A stretch of 64,000 nt of DNA from Halichondria panicea. Its lineage: Eukaryota; Porifera; Demospongiae; Suberitida; Halichondriidae. Where the stretch lies: positions 4,774,042 through 4,838,041 of the forward strand of contig NC_087377.1 of assembly GCF_963675165.1 (NCBI RefSeq), given 5' to 3'. A model generated the notes under the pieces. It saw only the letters and a program-made list of their open reading frames with translations, was not told the origin of the DNA and did no database searches. Every line of letters starts with the position of its first letter. The stretch's first letter is position 1. Below, piece after piece: positions 46,306 through 58,232 of this stretch. The translations under genes and the position numbers were made by a program.

Positions 46306-46613
46306 ACTTATGTTGTCTCTACATTTCAAGTAAGGTGAAAGGGGCCAGTTGCAGACGTAAGTGTAACAGTTTACACAAGCGTAATTTTAAACAGTTCAGC
46401 CCAAGCTAAACCAGGGCTACCTGTTTATTAGTCCTTAAATGTACGTTGCCCTGACTTGAAGTAATAATAATACATCAATTCCACTTGATGGGAAGAAACA
46501 ATCATTCCAGCTGTGTGGTATGTACATGACTGGTGCCTGTGCAATGTTGTATACATGTAGTTATTTGAAAGTGCTGCTACAACAGTTTCATACCAAGCAA
46601 CAAGCCCCCAGCC

Positions 46614-47690
46614 CACTCAATGGCAGGCTATAGTAAACACCACCCACACATTTGATAAACAGATACGTACAGCAAACACACAACAGTACTATAGTATACC
46701 TATACAACAAATTAATGTGGGTTAGAACACACACACCACTTAGGGTACACACATTCCCCTACACTCAATCAGAGATACAAAAGAAAGGGGATTGGAAACG
46801 ACCGCCCACGCCCTATGTAAAAGGACTGACATCCGGTGAAGCACTCCGTGTAATTATTGCGCTCGCAAATAATTACATGGAAAAGTTTTATATCCCTGGT
46901 TTCTAGCTCTCCTATCCACTAGAGATCACTCAGGGCCTGGGAGATACTTGAGAGAGTAAGCTTATACCACTGACAAGCTCTAAGTCCGTTGTCTTTACTC
47001 TGTTTCCAATTTTTTTGAGTTTAGCTTGAATTACTCTATGTCAACTTTTCTCTGTCCCTCCTGTGAAGTCAAAACAGCAAAGGACATTGCTTGACTTGGT
47101 TATTATGTATCTATGTGCTACATAGAATGGCTTCATGCTATAGATAAGCTGTACTGTTCATAAACGTTTGCAGTATAGTCCTTCAAACTGCTTTAGTATA
47201 CTTTTAGACACGCCACGGGCCTGTCCCTCCTACGACTTCATAGTAAAGGCTATTTCTTCTTGCATAGCATTTATTTGTCTAGTAATAGTGGCTGCATGGC
47301 TTAGTCGACTTTTTAGAGCTAAATTCTCTTTACTTTTTAGAAAAATCAACATTAAAAATGATCAATTTCACTGTTTCTATGTACAGCACATTGTAGAGCA
47401 GTCAAGACTGGTAATGAGCATGCTGACTATAAATATAATCCTTTGTAGTTTTAGCCACGCCCTATAACGCGGAATGCTTCACGCAAAAATTTCGTAAAAA
47501 TTTCGTTTCCAATCCCCTTTCTTTTGTATCTCTGACTCAATGGCAGGCTATAGTAAACACCGCCCACACACTTGATAAACAGATATGTACAGCAAACACA
47601 CAACAGTACTATAGTATACCTATACAACAAATTAATGTGGGTTAGAACACACACACAAACTTAGGGTACACACATTCCCCCCTACACTCA
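46614..47690. repeat. Tandem 155-bp duplication split by an inverted-repeat element
   Basis: 46614-46769 and 47535-47690 are about 95 percent alike and in the same orientation. They contain GGCAGGCTATAGTAAACACC and TATACCTATACAACAAATTA. The element at 46770-47534 lies exactly between them. Confidence 0.85.
46770..47534. mobile_element. MITE with 31-bp or longer inverted repeats and 7-bp direct flanks
   Basis: 765 bp starting CAGAGATACAAAAGAAAGGG and ending with the complement. ACTCAAT flanks both sides (46763-46769, 47535-47541). As the flanks are also part of a tandem duplication, the 7-bp repeat may be a target duplication or a pre-existing repeat. The 7-bp size equals that of the element at 38282-38797, but the ends differ. 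No convincing gene inside. Confidence 0.75.
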
Positions 47691-47756
47691 CACACACACA
47701 CACCACTAAACAGAGCTGTTATTTTGTACATGTAGGTCTTTGTCTCCACTATTGCA

Positions 47757-47932
47757 GCTAAATTATTTCGAGGGTATAAAATAATGTTCGTACGTGGTTT
47801 TCGTTACCGCAAACTTGTATACCCACGAATTTAATATTGCATGCATGCATGCTGCAAAAAAGCTGCTATTCCGCGAATCTAACGGTCATTTTGCGAAAGT
47901 TTATACCCTCTAAATATACCCGCTATACGGTA
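47757..47932. mobile_element. MITE, ACCGTATAGCGGGT family, left end degraded
   Basis: The right end reads AAATATACCCGCTATACGGTA; the left end has TTTCGAGGGTATAAAATAAT without the terminal TACCGTATAG. The interior CGTGG/CCACG pattern matches the copy at 41947. Confidence 0.65.
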
Positions 47933-48511
47933 TTTCTGAGAAGTACCTTAATTAATACGTGTAGATCTGCAGGTGTAAAATGGCTGCAAATTAGAGCTAC
48001 TGTATTATCATTATCACTGCTCACTGCCAGAGTGTGAAAAAAATCAAAATCGCTGCATGACTAAATTCAAAAGGAACCCATACTCTGCACATGCACACAC
48101 AGCAAGTTCATGCGCATGCGTCCCTATAGATAATTATGTACGCGCAAAACGGCTGCAAATTGGAACTACTGTAATAAATTGTCATCATTAGTGGCCAAGG
48201 TGACCTACAACCCACCCAAATATTTGCCAGATTAGTTCAAAGGAACCCATGTCCATATAAGATACAAAAGGCAAGAAGCTGTGGGCACCATGAGAATGTA
48301 GGGTTAGACCTTGACAAGCTTCTTTATTCCCCTCATCTATTTTGAGACAATGTTTGTGCTTTGTGAGCAGCCCCACTCATTTCTGGCGTTACCTCATAAT
48401 TACTGTAATTACTATAAAATCGACACTTTGAAAAGTCTCAAGCAAGTCGAGCAATCTGCACATGTTCAAAGTTCAGAGCTACTTTAGCAGCAAGCAAGCA
48501 AGCAAGCAGCC

Positions 48512-51500
48512 ATGAAGACCTCCCTAAGTATCCTCACAGTGATCGTATCACTAATCCTAGTAGTGCAACCCAAGTCACTCAACAAGAGAAACACAGACGG
48601 CAAAACAACACAGCAGCAAGCTGAATATCATATTGCAAGAAACGACTCCGGGTCCCGCTATATACTGGATATCTTCAACAGCCTATCCAATGATTCCATT
48701 TCCGATCCTCTCACATCTCAGGCCAACACTATTCGATCTCTGAAAAACGTGGCTCCAGGTATGAAAAATTATTTCATTATCCATCTATAAAAATGTATCT
48801 ATTCGATGTATATGTATACTGTGTGTACAATTGCAGTATGTATGCAGTGTAGCTAGCTTGCAGCATGCAAGGTTTATAGTAGGATATTTTTTTGGTACTA
48901 TAATTGTGATACTGTATAGCGGGTCATTTTCGTCGGTGCAAATTTTCGAATGAACTAGATCTACCCATTTCAAATAATTCTTCGTACAGCTCAGGATAAT
49001 GACGTTGAACCTATTGCAGTATAATGCTCTATAATTATACAATACGAAATATACGAACATTTCCATCATACGAAAATAACCCGCTATATACGTATAATTA
49101 TAGTCTGGTATAATATAATTTAATATCTTGCGGCATGTGCTCCCTTTCTAGAGTTTAATGAACGTAATGATGTTTTGGCTACACTAGCCAATAGCCCGAG
49201 GGGGTGGGGGGTGGAGGCATGCTTGTTTAGGCGACCCTCTCATACTAATCTGTTACGTATAACGTATAGCGTACCAGCACTATATATTTCGTGCTACTGA
49301 AGGAAATAAACTACTACGAGTCGAGAAAATAAATAAAACTGATGCTGCTTCGTTATGTTATGTGGCTTCTGTTAGTTGGTTGTCATATGAAGTCTCCACT
49401 ATAAGTTATATAGCAGTGCTGCGAAGTGCTGCAAATGTAATGTGCACGTGAATTGATCTTAGGTGTTATATACACGAAGACCTTTGAAAAGCTTGTGTGA
49501 TAAGTTATTGTGGTGGTGTGATGAATTCTACATAATTATTGCGGTGTACTAGTGCAGCAGCTGCATGTACCTACTACATGACTGTATATAGTATCAAACC
49601 GCACATTGTGTAGAGTCAATCTTTGTCTATGTGTATACACAAGCATGAAGCTTTGATCGAAGCCTGTCTCCTTTGTTTAGACAGAAGCATGAAGTATAAC
49701 TTGATGGAAGTTTGCACATATCCATTTAGAGCACTTGTAAAGTAAACATTTTAGTGTGTTGTGTGTGTATGTTCTTGTTACAGTACTATATAGTGGTGGA
49801 ATACCTGTGGTGGCCTGTTCTCTGTATTGTCCACCCCTCTCTCACACACAACACACCCTCACACACACACACCACACCACACCGACACACATATACCTTA
49901 TGCACATGCACACATGCATGCACACACACACAGAGTCTGGCTGTAATCTATTCAACTTCTCATTATCTGGGATCGGGCACTCTGAGTTTGCTATAGAATC
50001 TGACCTCCATCTCTACATGACTCTACAATACCCATTCACGGAGAGACTAACGATAGAAATCCGTAAATTTAAGCAAGAAGATGATGTAGAAGATTTTATA
50101 ACGTCTAAAGAGATTCTACCGGTCAAGGAACCCGGTTGGCTCGTCTTCCCCATGCAAGCATACTTATCTGAGCTAATACCAGAAGGTAAGTACACGTATA
50201 GATCCTACTGATATTGACGCATTCAATATCCTGGTAGCTATCGATCTTTGAGAGTCTGTGATTTTGTTTAGATTGATTGTCCAATTGCAAAACTAAATAA
50301 TATTGATGCATTCAATAGCTCTCTCTCCAATGGTGTGATTACAATGTAGTCGAATTCCATCAATTTTAACAGGCTAGAATTCAGCCTGCTTTGTAGGTAT
50401 CTTTGAGAGCCTGTAATTAATTTTGTGCAAGCCTACATTTTTAAACTGCTACCAGCCATGCAGCCAGTGATTAGTGGTAGGGCATTCCTATAGCTACGGA
50501 AATAGCTTATCTTCCCTGGAAACATGCAGAATTGGGCCAGAAATAAATTGCTGATTCTGTTTAAATCAGTTAGGCATTTCAAAGAGTACGTTACGAAGCA
50601 TTATTTAGTTTTGTGAGTGGACAATGATTGACTATAGCAATACTGTACGTGGTATACAACTTGTATAAGCAGTTGTGCTTCCTTGCCAAGGGAATGCTTT
50701 GAAGCCACTAAGAGTTGACTAACTTGATATCTTTCAAAGACCTCCATAGCCAAAAGATTATTTGTACATTATTCGCTCAACCATAGCAGCGTGTGATTTA
50801 TCGTGCTGCTTGGCTGTTAATATCTCATGATTGCATTGCTGCAAATTAGTCTATCCCAGGCAATTCTCAAATAATTATAGACATTTCTATATGTATGATG
50901 ATCATTTCGCATGTTAATGAAAGGCACCCCACACACACGTACCCCACACACATGCACACACTCACACTCACTCCTTTCCCCACACACACTCACACACCCC
51001 GGCGCCCCACACACTCACACAGGCAAGACGCACGCTTTATTGCGAGTCATTATCAAGGGTCAGGATCAGGCCTCGCTGGATTGCAATGATGGTCCTATCA
51101 GCTTTGTCTACTCCCAGGTTGAGCTAGACCGCGCCCCCTATCTCACACTCCACTCGTACGATCACAGAATAGAGAATATCGACTACACAGCTATCCTCAA
51201 GAAATTGGAGATGGAGAGAGTGGTATACGTAAGCTTTATAATGATAGCAGCTAAGTGGTGTACTAGCGTACTTGAACGTAATTTATTGATGGTACCGCTA
51301 CGTATACATGTAGATTTGCTAGCAGGGTGTCATATATACAAGGGGGGAGGGAGGATATCCCCTCTATCCCCTCCCCCTAAAATTTGCGTTCATGTACTAG
51401 TTGTATGACTGAGTGTCCATAGCTGGCAACTTTACATCACTAACAGGGTATTGAAATAACAGTTAACCTTATTTTTAGCAACATTTTCTGGTTACTTTTC

Positions 51501-53845
51501 TTATTTCCCACCTCTACTTCAAAATTCTGTATGACACCCTGCAAGTTATAACTAGTGTTCAAGCTGGCGCTGTGCTAATGCCTCTCGCCATGATTTGCTT
51601 TCGCTCAAAAGTATAGAAGAGAAAGTATAGAAGAGGAAAAAGTGTATAAAATAATCTGTCTAAAACTGACTTGCAATTGTATAATTATGGTATCATTGTT
51701 GTGTTTTGTGGCTGCTTATACCAGGACCTCAAGGATCTAGGAAGCAACAAAGAAGAAGATTTTGTTTTCAATTAATTATAAGCGGAAGTGCATAATTATT
51801 TCATAAAGTTAGCTTATCTATATAAAGTCACTGAGAAGAAAAGACTTATTACATGCATCTATTGTTGTATTATGTGGCTTTAATACCAGGACCTCAAGAA
51901 AGAAGAAAATTGGATCTGTAGTTCATGCAGTGTATAATTATAATATTTAAGAAGAAAAGACTTGTGTACATGCATATTGTTATCTATAGTAGTGTTTTGT
52001 GGCTTACCAGTAGCCTCTACACAGGTTCTTTATCACAATCGTTCAATAAGATAAAATACTGTATTATTCGTTCAATAAGATAAAATACGGTATTAATTGG
52101 AGGAATAAAGAAAGAAATAGACGTAAAGTTAGGAAAAAGGAGAGCCTGTATCGGGAAGTCGCGTGAGGGTAGAAGGGTGGTAGAAGGGTGAAAATGAGCG
52201 TGGGCATACTGAGCTAGAGATGTTGGACTGCCCACGCAGAGGTCTACGACTAATAAAACTTTGCCTGCAGCAAGCTGGACATGGACTTGGAACTGGAAGT
52301 TTGCAAGCACTATAGCTAGCTATACCTTAGGCTTAGCTAGATGATCTACTAGTCTAGATTGTGTGTTTAGATTCTATCACTATTGTGTCTTTCTACATGC
52401 TATAGTAGAATAGCTTAGTCATCATTATCATATAGCAGGTAGCTACTGCCACCAGAGCTGGCCATGCTGGTTCTCTGATCTGACTTGCAGCACAGCTTGG
52501 TGGTTGTCTCAGTGCAGTGCAGTACAGTACAGTCTTACTCTGAATGCGTGGGAGAATACCTTACGTCACGATTGTGGGCTACATATCGCCCACGTTCATA
52601 AAAATCCTTGTGGATCACGCGATTTCCCAAACCAGGCCTTACTTTTTCTTAACTGTACGCCCATTTCTTTCCTTGCTGCCTCACTATGTCTTGTTTATGG
52701 ATGAACAGTGACAACAGCAAGAAAAAGTAAGGCCTGGGAACGAGGCTAGCTTACCAGGCCCTCAAGAAAAATATGATTCTGCCAGGAGGATCTGGATCTG
52801 GGGAATGAGCGCGCATGCGCATTACATCCATAGGAATAATTAAAGGGTGTGTCCAAAGAGATCAATTTCACAAATGGCTACTGCTAGCTAGCTGTTTTAA
52901 CAGGTATTTTCTGAGTCTTGTAGCTAACAAAAAGCTAGCGCTTTAGTGCAAGGCTAACTCATATGTTGAATAGAAAGTTTGTGCGGACAGATAATGCTAT
53001 GAAAGATTCTGAAGAGACTGCAACAGCCTTCAATGTGAGTCAAACTAGCCATAACTCGAGAAAGAAGCTTTAGTTTGCTAATCCACAAATCAAAATCCAA
53101 GAGAACATGGCTAGAAGCCTATAGAAGCTGTTAGTTTTCGTCGCATTGCAACCGTTGAGCAGTTACAGCTGGAACAGACACACAGACACACACACACACA
53201 CACACACAGTCAGCTTTACCGTATCCCTCGTGCGGCTACGCCTCGAGGCATAATTAAGGCAAAGAAGAATCATCCCGTTATGTTATTATCCTCTATGTCT
53301 GATAGTTGAGGCAAATTAGCCTAAGAGATCATCCTGTAACAATAATACTTGGTATATAGTAGGTGCTGTCCTTCTAATCATTGATTATGTTTTTTTGTTT
53401 CCCCTCCATACAGGATGGTAACAATACTTCCCCAGCACCTACCGTAGCGCGGAGGAAGAGGCAGAACGAACCTGCCTGTCAACTAAACGATCTTATAATC
53501 CCCGCTGACCAAATCCCAATGTCTACAATTTTGGAAGGTGCTACTATTTTTATGCCCTCGGAAGTCAACCTTGGTATATGCGGTGGAGTGTGCACAAATG
53601 CACTACCAAAACACAGTGAATTAGAGCATTCACTGTTAGCCTACTACCTTCTCTCCACCAACGGGTTTTCACACCCCGATGGCAGTGTGTCCCAGTGCTG
53701 TGCTCCAGTGTCGTATGCACCACATATGTTTGTTGTAGTGATGCCAGACCAGAAATTGATGGGCTTAAATCTGCTTAACATACGAATCACCAAATGTGAC
53801 TGTTTAAATAATGTTGTACAGTTAAACAGCGGTGCAGGAAGATGA
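48512..53845 (+). CDS. Divergent TGF-beta superfamily ligand precursor
   Basis: Four exons with matching phases: 48512-48758, 49934-50185, 51023-51222, 53414-53845; 1131 nt, 376 residues. The start ATG follows a (CAAG)n run and gives a signal peptide (residues 1-20, LSILTVIVSLILVVQP). The propeptide (to residue 249) has a latency-peptide look (SDLHLYMTLQYPF; VFSYSQVELDRAPYLTL-like strand in exon 3). A furin site RRKR (246-249) precedes a 127-residue mature region with seven cysteines in the knot order: PAC, GICGGVC, QCC, KCDC. These are the family's diagnostic spacings. The usual W-x-x-W finger after the first Cys is absent and the C-terminus extends 11 residues past CDCLN, so it is a divergent member. 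Secreted dimeric morphogen; receptors unknown. Introns carry MITEs. Confidence 0.88.
48910..49094. mobile_element. MITE, ACCGTATAGCGGGT family, in intron 1 of the TGF-beta gene
   Basis: The left end ACTGTATAGCGGGTCATTTT and the right end AAAATAACCCGCTATATACG are inverted, with the CGAATG/CGAACA interior of this family. About 185 bp. Confidence 0.65.
52011..52748. mobile_element. MULE-like MITE, 9-bp TSD, copy B, in intron 3 of the TGF-beta gene
   Basis: 738 bp, over 95 percent identical to 17480-18238, with small indels (missing TCCTTTTTCTG near the left end and TTACCTTTTC in the middle). It is flanked by its own perfect 9-bp duplication GCTTACCAG (52002-52010, 52749-52757). High identity suggests both copies moved recently. 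Confidence 0.9.
52999..53255 (+). repeat. Dispersed repeat with a conserved ATG micro-exon-like start
   Basis: ATGAAAGATTCTGAAGAGAC followed by a GTGAGT donor-like site resembles 57277-57321 (ATGCGTGATTCTCAAGAAAC, also followed by GTGAGT). The following 200 bp match the inverted copy at 41290-41530. The shared short reading starts (MKDSEETATAFN and MRDSQETETAFIN) are in phase 0, but no continuation exon is clear, so I treat it as a repeat family, not a gene. Confidence 0.45.
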
Positions 53846-54302
53846 AACTTTATTTGGCTCCTAATTCTACTAAACCATTTTTTTTATTCCTGCTAGCATC
53901 AATTACTGCATGGGTACATTGACTCGTGAATGTCCACTACATGTACAAAACTACTCACTTTAACTTTGTATACTCAACAGCTCTTTATAATTGCTGTAAC
54001 TAACTTATTCCTCCCATGCAGCCACCATTATTGTGTACTACTTTGTATATAATTATGTGTCTACCTGCACTTGTATTACAATGTACAGGGGCGGATCCAG
54101 AGGTAGTTCGTTGGGTTTGTACGAACTACCCTTCCACTAAGTTGATACTTTATATTACACCTGGCTAGCTAGCTAGCTTACTGCCATGACAATAGGGTAC
54201 AAAGTTCTCTCTGCATAATGTGAGGGTGGGGCTGATACTCTCTGCATAATATGAGGGTGGGGCTGGCTATATTGACTCATCCAGCCATGGTCGCAGTGAT
54301 AA

Positions 54303-54360
54303 TAGCCTCGAATCCAGGCCGATTAAAATACGTATTTTAATCGGCCTGGTCTCGAGGCTA
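54303..54360. mobile_element. 58-bp palindromic micro-element with 9-bp TSD
   Basis: Begins TAGCCTCGAATCCAGGCC and ends with the near-complement. The whole element is a palindrome centred on TACGTA with two or three arm mismatches. The perfect 9-bp duplication CAGTGATAA flanks it (54294-54302, 54361-54369). Ends match the TAGCCTC/GAGGCTA elements at 17480, 52011 and 57743. It is inserted 22 bp upstream of the ATG inside the hAT-like element. Confidence 0.9.
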
Positions 54361-54381
54361 CAGTGATAATTGAGCCTGGCC

Positions 54382-54863
54382 ATGAATCCTAACAAAAGGT
54401 CTAGATTGCAACCCTCCATTGACTCCTGGTTTAAGAAGAGTAAAGTTTCAGGTAAGGGAGAGTTCATGGCACTGCATACTGAATGATAGACACTGTATAG
54501 ATTAATTATAATTGCTATAATGACTAATATAATAATCTAGATGATGCGTCAAGTCTACAGCCAGTCTCCTCTTCAAGAGAACCACCAGCCACCACCGTCT
54601 CTCCTCCAGTCATCAACGTCTCTCCTCCAGCCACCACTGTCTCTCCTCCAGTCACAACCATCTCTCCTCCAGTCACAACTATCTCTCCACTGGAACCACC
54701 AGCCACCTCCATCACCCCTCCATGTTCATCGAAGCAAGCAACGAGATCTTCCGCTGAGGATCAGCCAATGGACATTGGTGCTCTCCTGAAAGAGAAGAAA
54801 GTGCAATCACTATCCCAGAGCATGAGAATGGCTTTGCCTTGTGTTCTTTCAGATATTATATAA
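54382..54863 (+). CDS. Two-exon ORF of the hAT-like element, internally deleted transposase N-terminus
   Basis: Exon 1 54382-54451 (MNPNKRSRLQPSIDSWFKKS), donor GTAAGG; exon 2 54541-54863 after TAATCTAG. Phases match and the product is 130 residues. The basic KRSR..SIDSWFKK start resembles the N-terminus of hAT/ZMYM-type transposases (K-R-x-x-x-I-x-x-F/W-F). A Pro/Thr-rich stretch follows, made of about six degenerate TTVSPPV repeats from a 24-bp minisatellite, then DQPMDIGALLKEKKV and a C-terminal SDII. No zinc finger or catalytic core is present, so it is probably a deletion derivative; whether it is translated is unknown. Confidence 0.5.
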
Positions 54864-55228
54864 TTTATGTTTTTGTATAATGTTTTTGTTGAAGGGAATG
54901 TGGTTAATTAATGGGCGTGGCATGTAAAAGGGGGCGTGGTCAGCCAAAAATTTCGGCGCTACGCGCCGAGTGACACTTCTTGTCCTCACTTTGCGCGGCC
55001 AAGAAGTAAGAACCCCCCTTCCCTAAATCCTGGATCCGCCCCTGATGTACAGCAAACAACCTCGTTTCTCACACTATAATTATACGTATTCTAACAGGTT
55101 AATTTTTGGAATTATTAATTAGTGCAAAATGTTAATTTGACAAAAAACTGTTTCTTGAATCATGAAATTGTATATTTAGTGCATGAGAAATACCTACATA
55201 GCTGTATGGATATATTATAATTCTTATA

Positions 55229-56321
55229 ATTATAGCCTCGATCCCAGGCCGAGTTTTCGCTTTTATAACGGTTAGGCGAACAACTGGGCCTGGTACTAGG
55301 TTGTCTGCACATGCGTCAAATTTTCATTGTATATTTGTGGTCGGCAAAAATATTTAATAAATCAATAATAGAAATTTGTACACAGAAAATGCACAGAGTG
55401 AGTACACAAAAGATGCACATAGGGAGCTGCTTCACAAAGGCCTGGGGAGTTGCCAGTTGTGCTGCAGCACAATTACAGTGACCCAGGGCAACTTCAGGAT
55501 GATTGAATGCCTTCAAATTACGTTTCAAAAAGATTTAGCAGGCTGCTGGACTTCTCTGATTCTAGGCCCCAACTCGTAACTCATTGCTTGAGAAAACGTA
55601 GATTCTCTTGATGTCTCTGAGCTACCCAGCAACGCTCGAATGAGCAGGTCATACTCCAGTCCTGTGTCTGTGAGTATAGGACAATATTAAAAGAAACCAA
55701 AGACGGTTAAACCCTTACCTCAAACTGTCCAGTCTCGTCCGTTAGTATAGCCAAGAGGAGCACTGTTGGGATAGCTGGATATTAGCCATTGCTCCTGTAC
55801 AGAGAAGTAGACATTTTAAATACGTGTAGATCTATACATATTAAATTTCTCGGTTATAGTGTCATTGTCGACGAGCTGATGATGGCAGCACCAAGTTCTC
55901 TAGCTCACACTCTTCACTTGATCCACCATATTAATGATGAAACTATAGTCTACCTACATTCTTGCCAAACATGAACAAGACTTGATAGCATAGCCGGCCA
56001 TAGGGCCCACACAAAAATATCTGACCTTAACAAGCTTGACAAAGCTTTATACCTCTTCCCTTGTTGTTCAGTCTTCAGAATAAGCTTCAGAGAAGAGAGA
56101 AGCTTCAGCTAAGAGCCATTCCAATCGATTCCAATAATGATAAAACGGGAACTGACTTCTAGTACACGATAGTACACGAATATAAATGTCACGAAAGTGA
56201 ACGAGAATATCCATTCGTCAGAATCTGACGAACGATTGACGCATGCGCAGACAACTAGTACCAGGCCCAGTTGTTCGCCTAACCGTTATAAAAGCGAAAA
56301 CTCGGCCTGGGATCGAGGCTA
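55229..56321. mobile_element. MULE-like element with about 88-bp inverted repeats
   Basis: The left arm 55233-55319 (TAGCCTCGATCCCAGGCC...) and right arm 56236-56321 are inverted copies with one indel and one substitution. ATTCTTATA flanks both sides (55220-55228 and 56322-56330), with four extra bases before the left TAGCC. Ends belong to the TAGCCTCG family. About 1.1 kb; no ORF of note inside. Confidence 0.85.
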
Positions 56322-56339
56322 ATTCTTATACAGTATTAA

Positions 56340-57430
56340 ATTATACCACACTTACGTCACCACAAATTGATCTCATTGGTCAACAGCTGTAGGATATATA
56401 GAATATTAGCATACAGCCCCAGGCATGCACAGTTTTTCAAGTTGCTGTTCATTTGTTCAAGAAAGTAAGCAAAGAGAAAAGAGCCATGCTTGACGGTACT
56501 AAGACTCAAAGCGACGGCAGAAACACGGAAGGTGCTCTCCAATAAGATGGCTAAGCTTCCATGGGTCCATGGGCGCGGTTTAGATACATTTTATCCAAGA
56601 AGAGCTTGCAACTCCAGTAAGGGACGTCGAATGGTCAACGCTTGGACCAAGGAAACTCTTGAGCATCTGTAGGAGTCAACATGTTGCTCAACTAGCTCTT
56701 TGACGGCTGCAAAATCCGGCATAGTCTTGTTCTTTTTTGCAGTCTGCATCGCGATTGAATTGTTGCTAGGGGGAGGTCCTTTTATAGTGCTGCGGTCACG
56801 TGGTATAAGTCAGATATGCCACACCTACTCGGAGGATATGCACCCTATATATCCTCCTCTTAGGTGTGGTATATCCTATACTTATAGGAATTAATAATTA
56901 AAGCGTATATAGAAGAGCAGCTATAATTTTATAGTAATAATTAGAAAACGCTTGTAGTAATACTGCAATCTGATAGGTCACTGAGAGGTCCATTATTTCA
57001 CTTATGGACCCGAGGTCTTCTAAGTAGGTCTATTATACTGATCATGCCTACAGGCAAGATGATGTCAAGATTAACATGTATGGAACATGGCAACATCACA
57101 CAGTTTATGTTGAAGTCATAGTAACGATGATACAGTGCATCATTAAAAATTAATTTTTTTTAAAGTTTTGCGTTCTGCAGTGCCGCTTTGCAGCTTTTAT
57201 CTCTCTCTTGCAGCTACAATAGCTAGTGCTCTAGTGCAGAGCTAACTACTATGACAATAGCAACTTTTTATTTGCAATGCGTGATTCTCAAGAAACAGAA
57301 ACTGCCTTCATCAATGTGAGTTTTTTTATGTAGACTAGCCAGAGCAAAGCTTTAACGTTGCTTGAGGCTTGTAGAAACTCTTGGTTTCAGAGTCTTCTTT
57401 GTGTTAATATAGCCTAGCTTGCTTAGCACT
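56340..57430. other. No gene recognised
   Basis: A frame at 56490-56672 (about 60 codons) and a dispersed-repeat start at 57277 are the only candidates, and neither has a domain. Confidence 0.45.
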
Positions 57431-57431
57431 A

Positions 57432-57595
57432 TTCTAAACCAGTTATAGGCCTCGTCAACGGTCACTATGGAGTTTTGAGACCCTCAGGCCCTTAGTAGCA
57501 CCCTCGCTACGCTCGAGATGCTACAGCCTCGGGCCTTCAGGTCTCAAAACCCCATAGAGACCTTGGACTCAGTCTATAACTATTATTTATATATA
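57432..57595. repeat. Foldback repeat
   Basis: AGTTATAGGCCTCG...GTTTTGAGACC at the left pairs imperfectly with GGTCTCAAAACCCCATAGAG...TCTATAACT at the right. The interior CCCTCGCTACGCTCGAGATG also folds. Similar to the smaller fold at 42535. Confidence 0.5.
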
Positions 57596-57742
57596 ATTAT
57601 TATACTATAGCTGCATATAAATTATAGGGGGGGGAGGGGGTACTTATATATAATTATAGCTATTAGCCTATAGTGCATACAGCGTAATTAAATTAAAGGC
57701 ACCAACTCAAATACATGTACAAAATTAAGGTATGTACTATAC

Positions 57743-57794
57743 TAGCCTCGATTCAAGGCCGATTAAAATTTTAATCGGCCTGGAATCGAGGCTA
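57743..57794. mobile_element. 52-bp palindromic micro-element with 8-bp TSD
   Basis: TAGCCTCGATTCAAGGCC... to ...GGCCTGGAATCGAGGCTA; the arms pair with one mismatch around an AAAATTTT centre. TACTATAC flanks both sides (57735-57742, 57795-57802). Same family as 54303-54360. Confidence 0.88.
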
Positions 57795-58232
57795 TACTAT
57801 ACACATGATAGAACGGTAGGACTCAACTTACTATAATTATAGCTCCTTGACTGGCTAACAGTACTTATATATAATTATTATAATTTATAGCCATGCACAC
57901 ATGCATGCAGTACGTTTAGGATGACTATATATAGCGCAGCTATAAATGCGTCCTACTGTATAGCTTGAACGCATACGCTTCTTGTCATTTTTTATTTCCT
58001 TCGATCTTTAATCTGATTGCATTGGTCAGGTCGGAATTCCGATAATTATAGCTTATATTAATTAAACTGTGCATGCATGCATGTGCATGTGATAATAATG
58101 ATTGTATTATTGTATAGTTGATTACCTTATAGCTGTAAAAAGACCTTCTGCGGATAATATTTCAGCGAATTGAACACCCAAACACACACACACACATGCA
58201 CACCCTCCACACACACACACGCCCACTCATAG

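Larger units (their letters stand above)
54086..55044 (+). mobile_element. hAT-like element with CAGGGGCGGATCCAG ends
   Basis: 959 bp with perfect 15-bp inverted ends (54086-54100, 55030-55044). This terminal sequence is familiar from hAT transposons. ATGTA abuts both ends (54081-54085, 55045-55049), shorter than the 8 bp expected of hAT, so the superfamily call is provisional. It contains a two-exon ORF and is itself the host of a 58-bp palindromic insertion. Confidence 0.75.
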
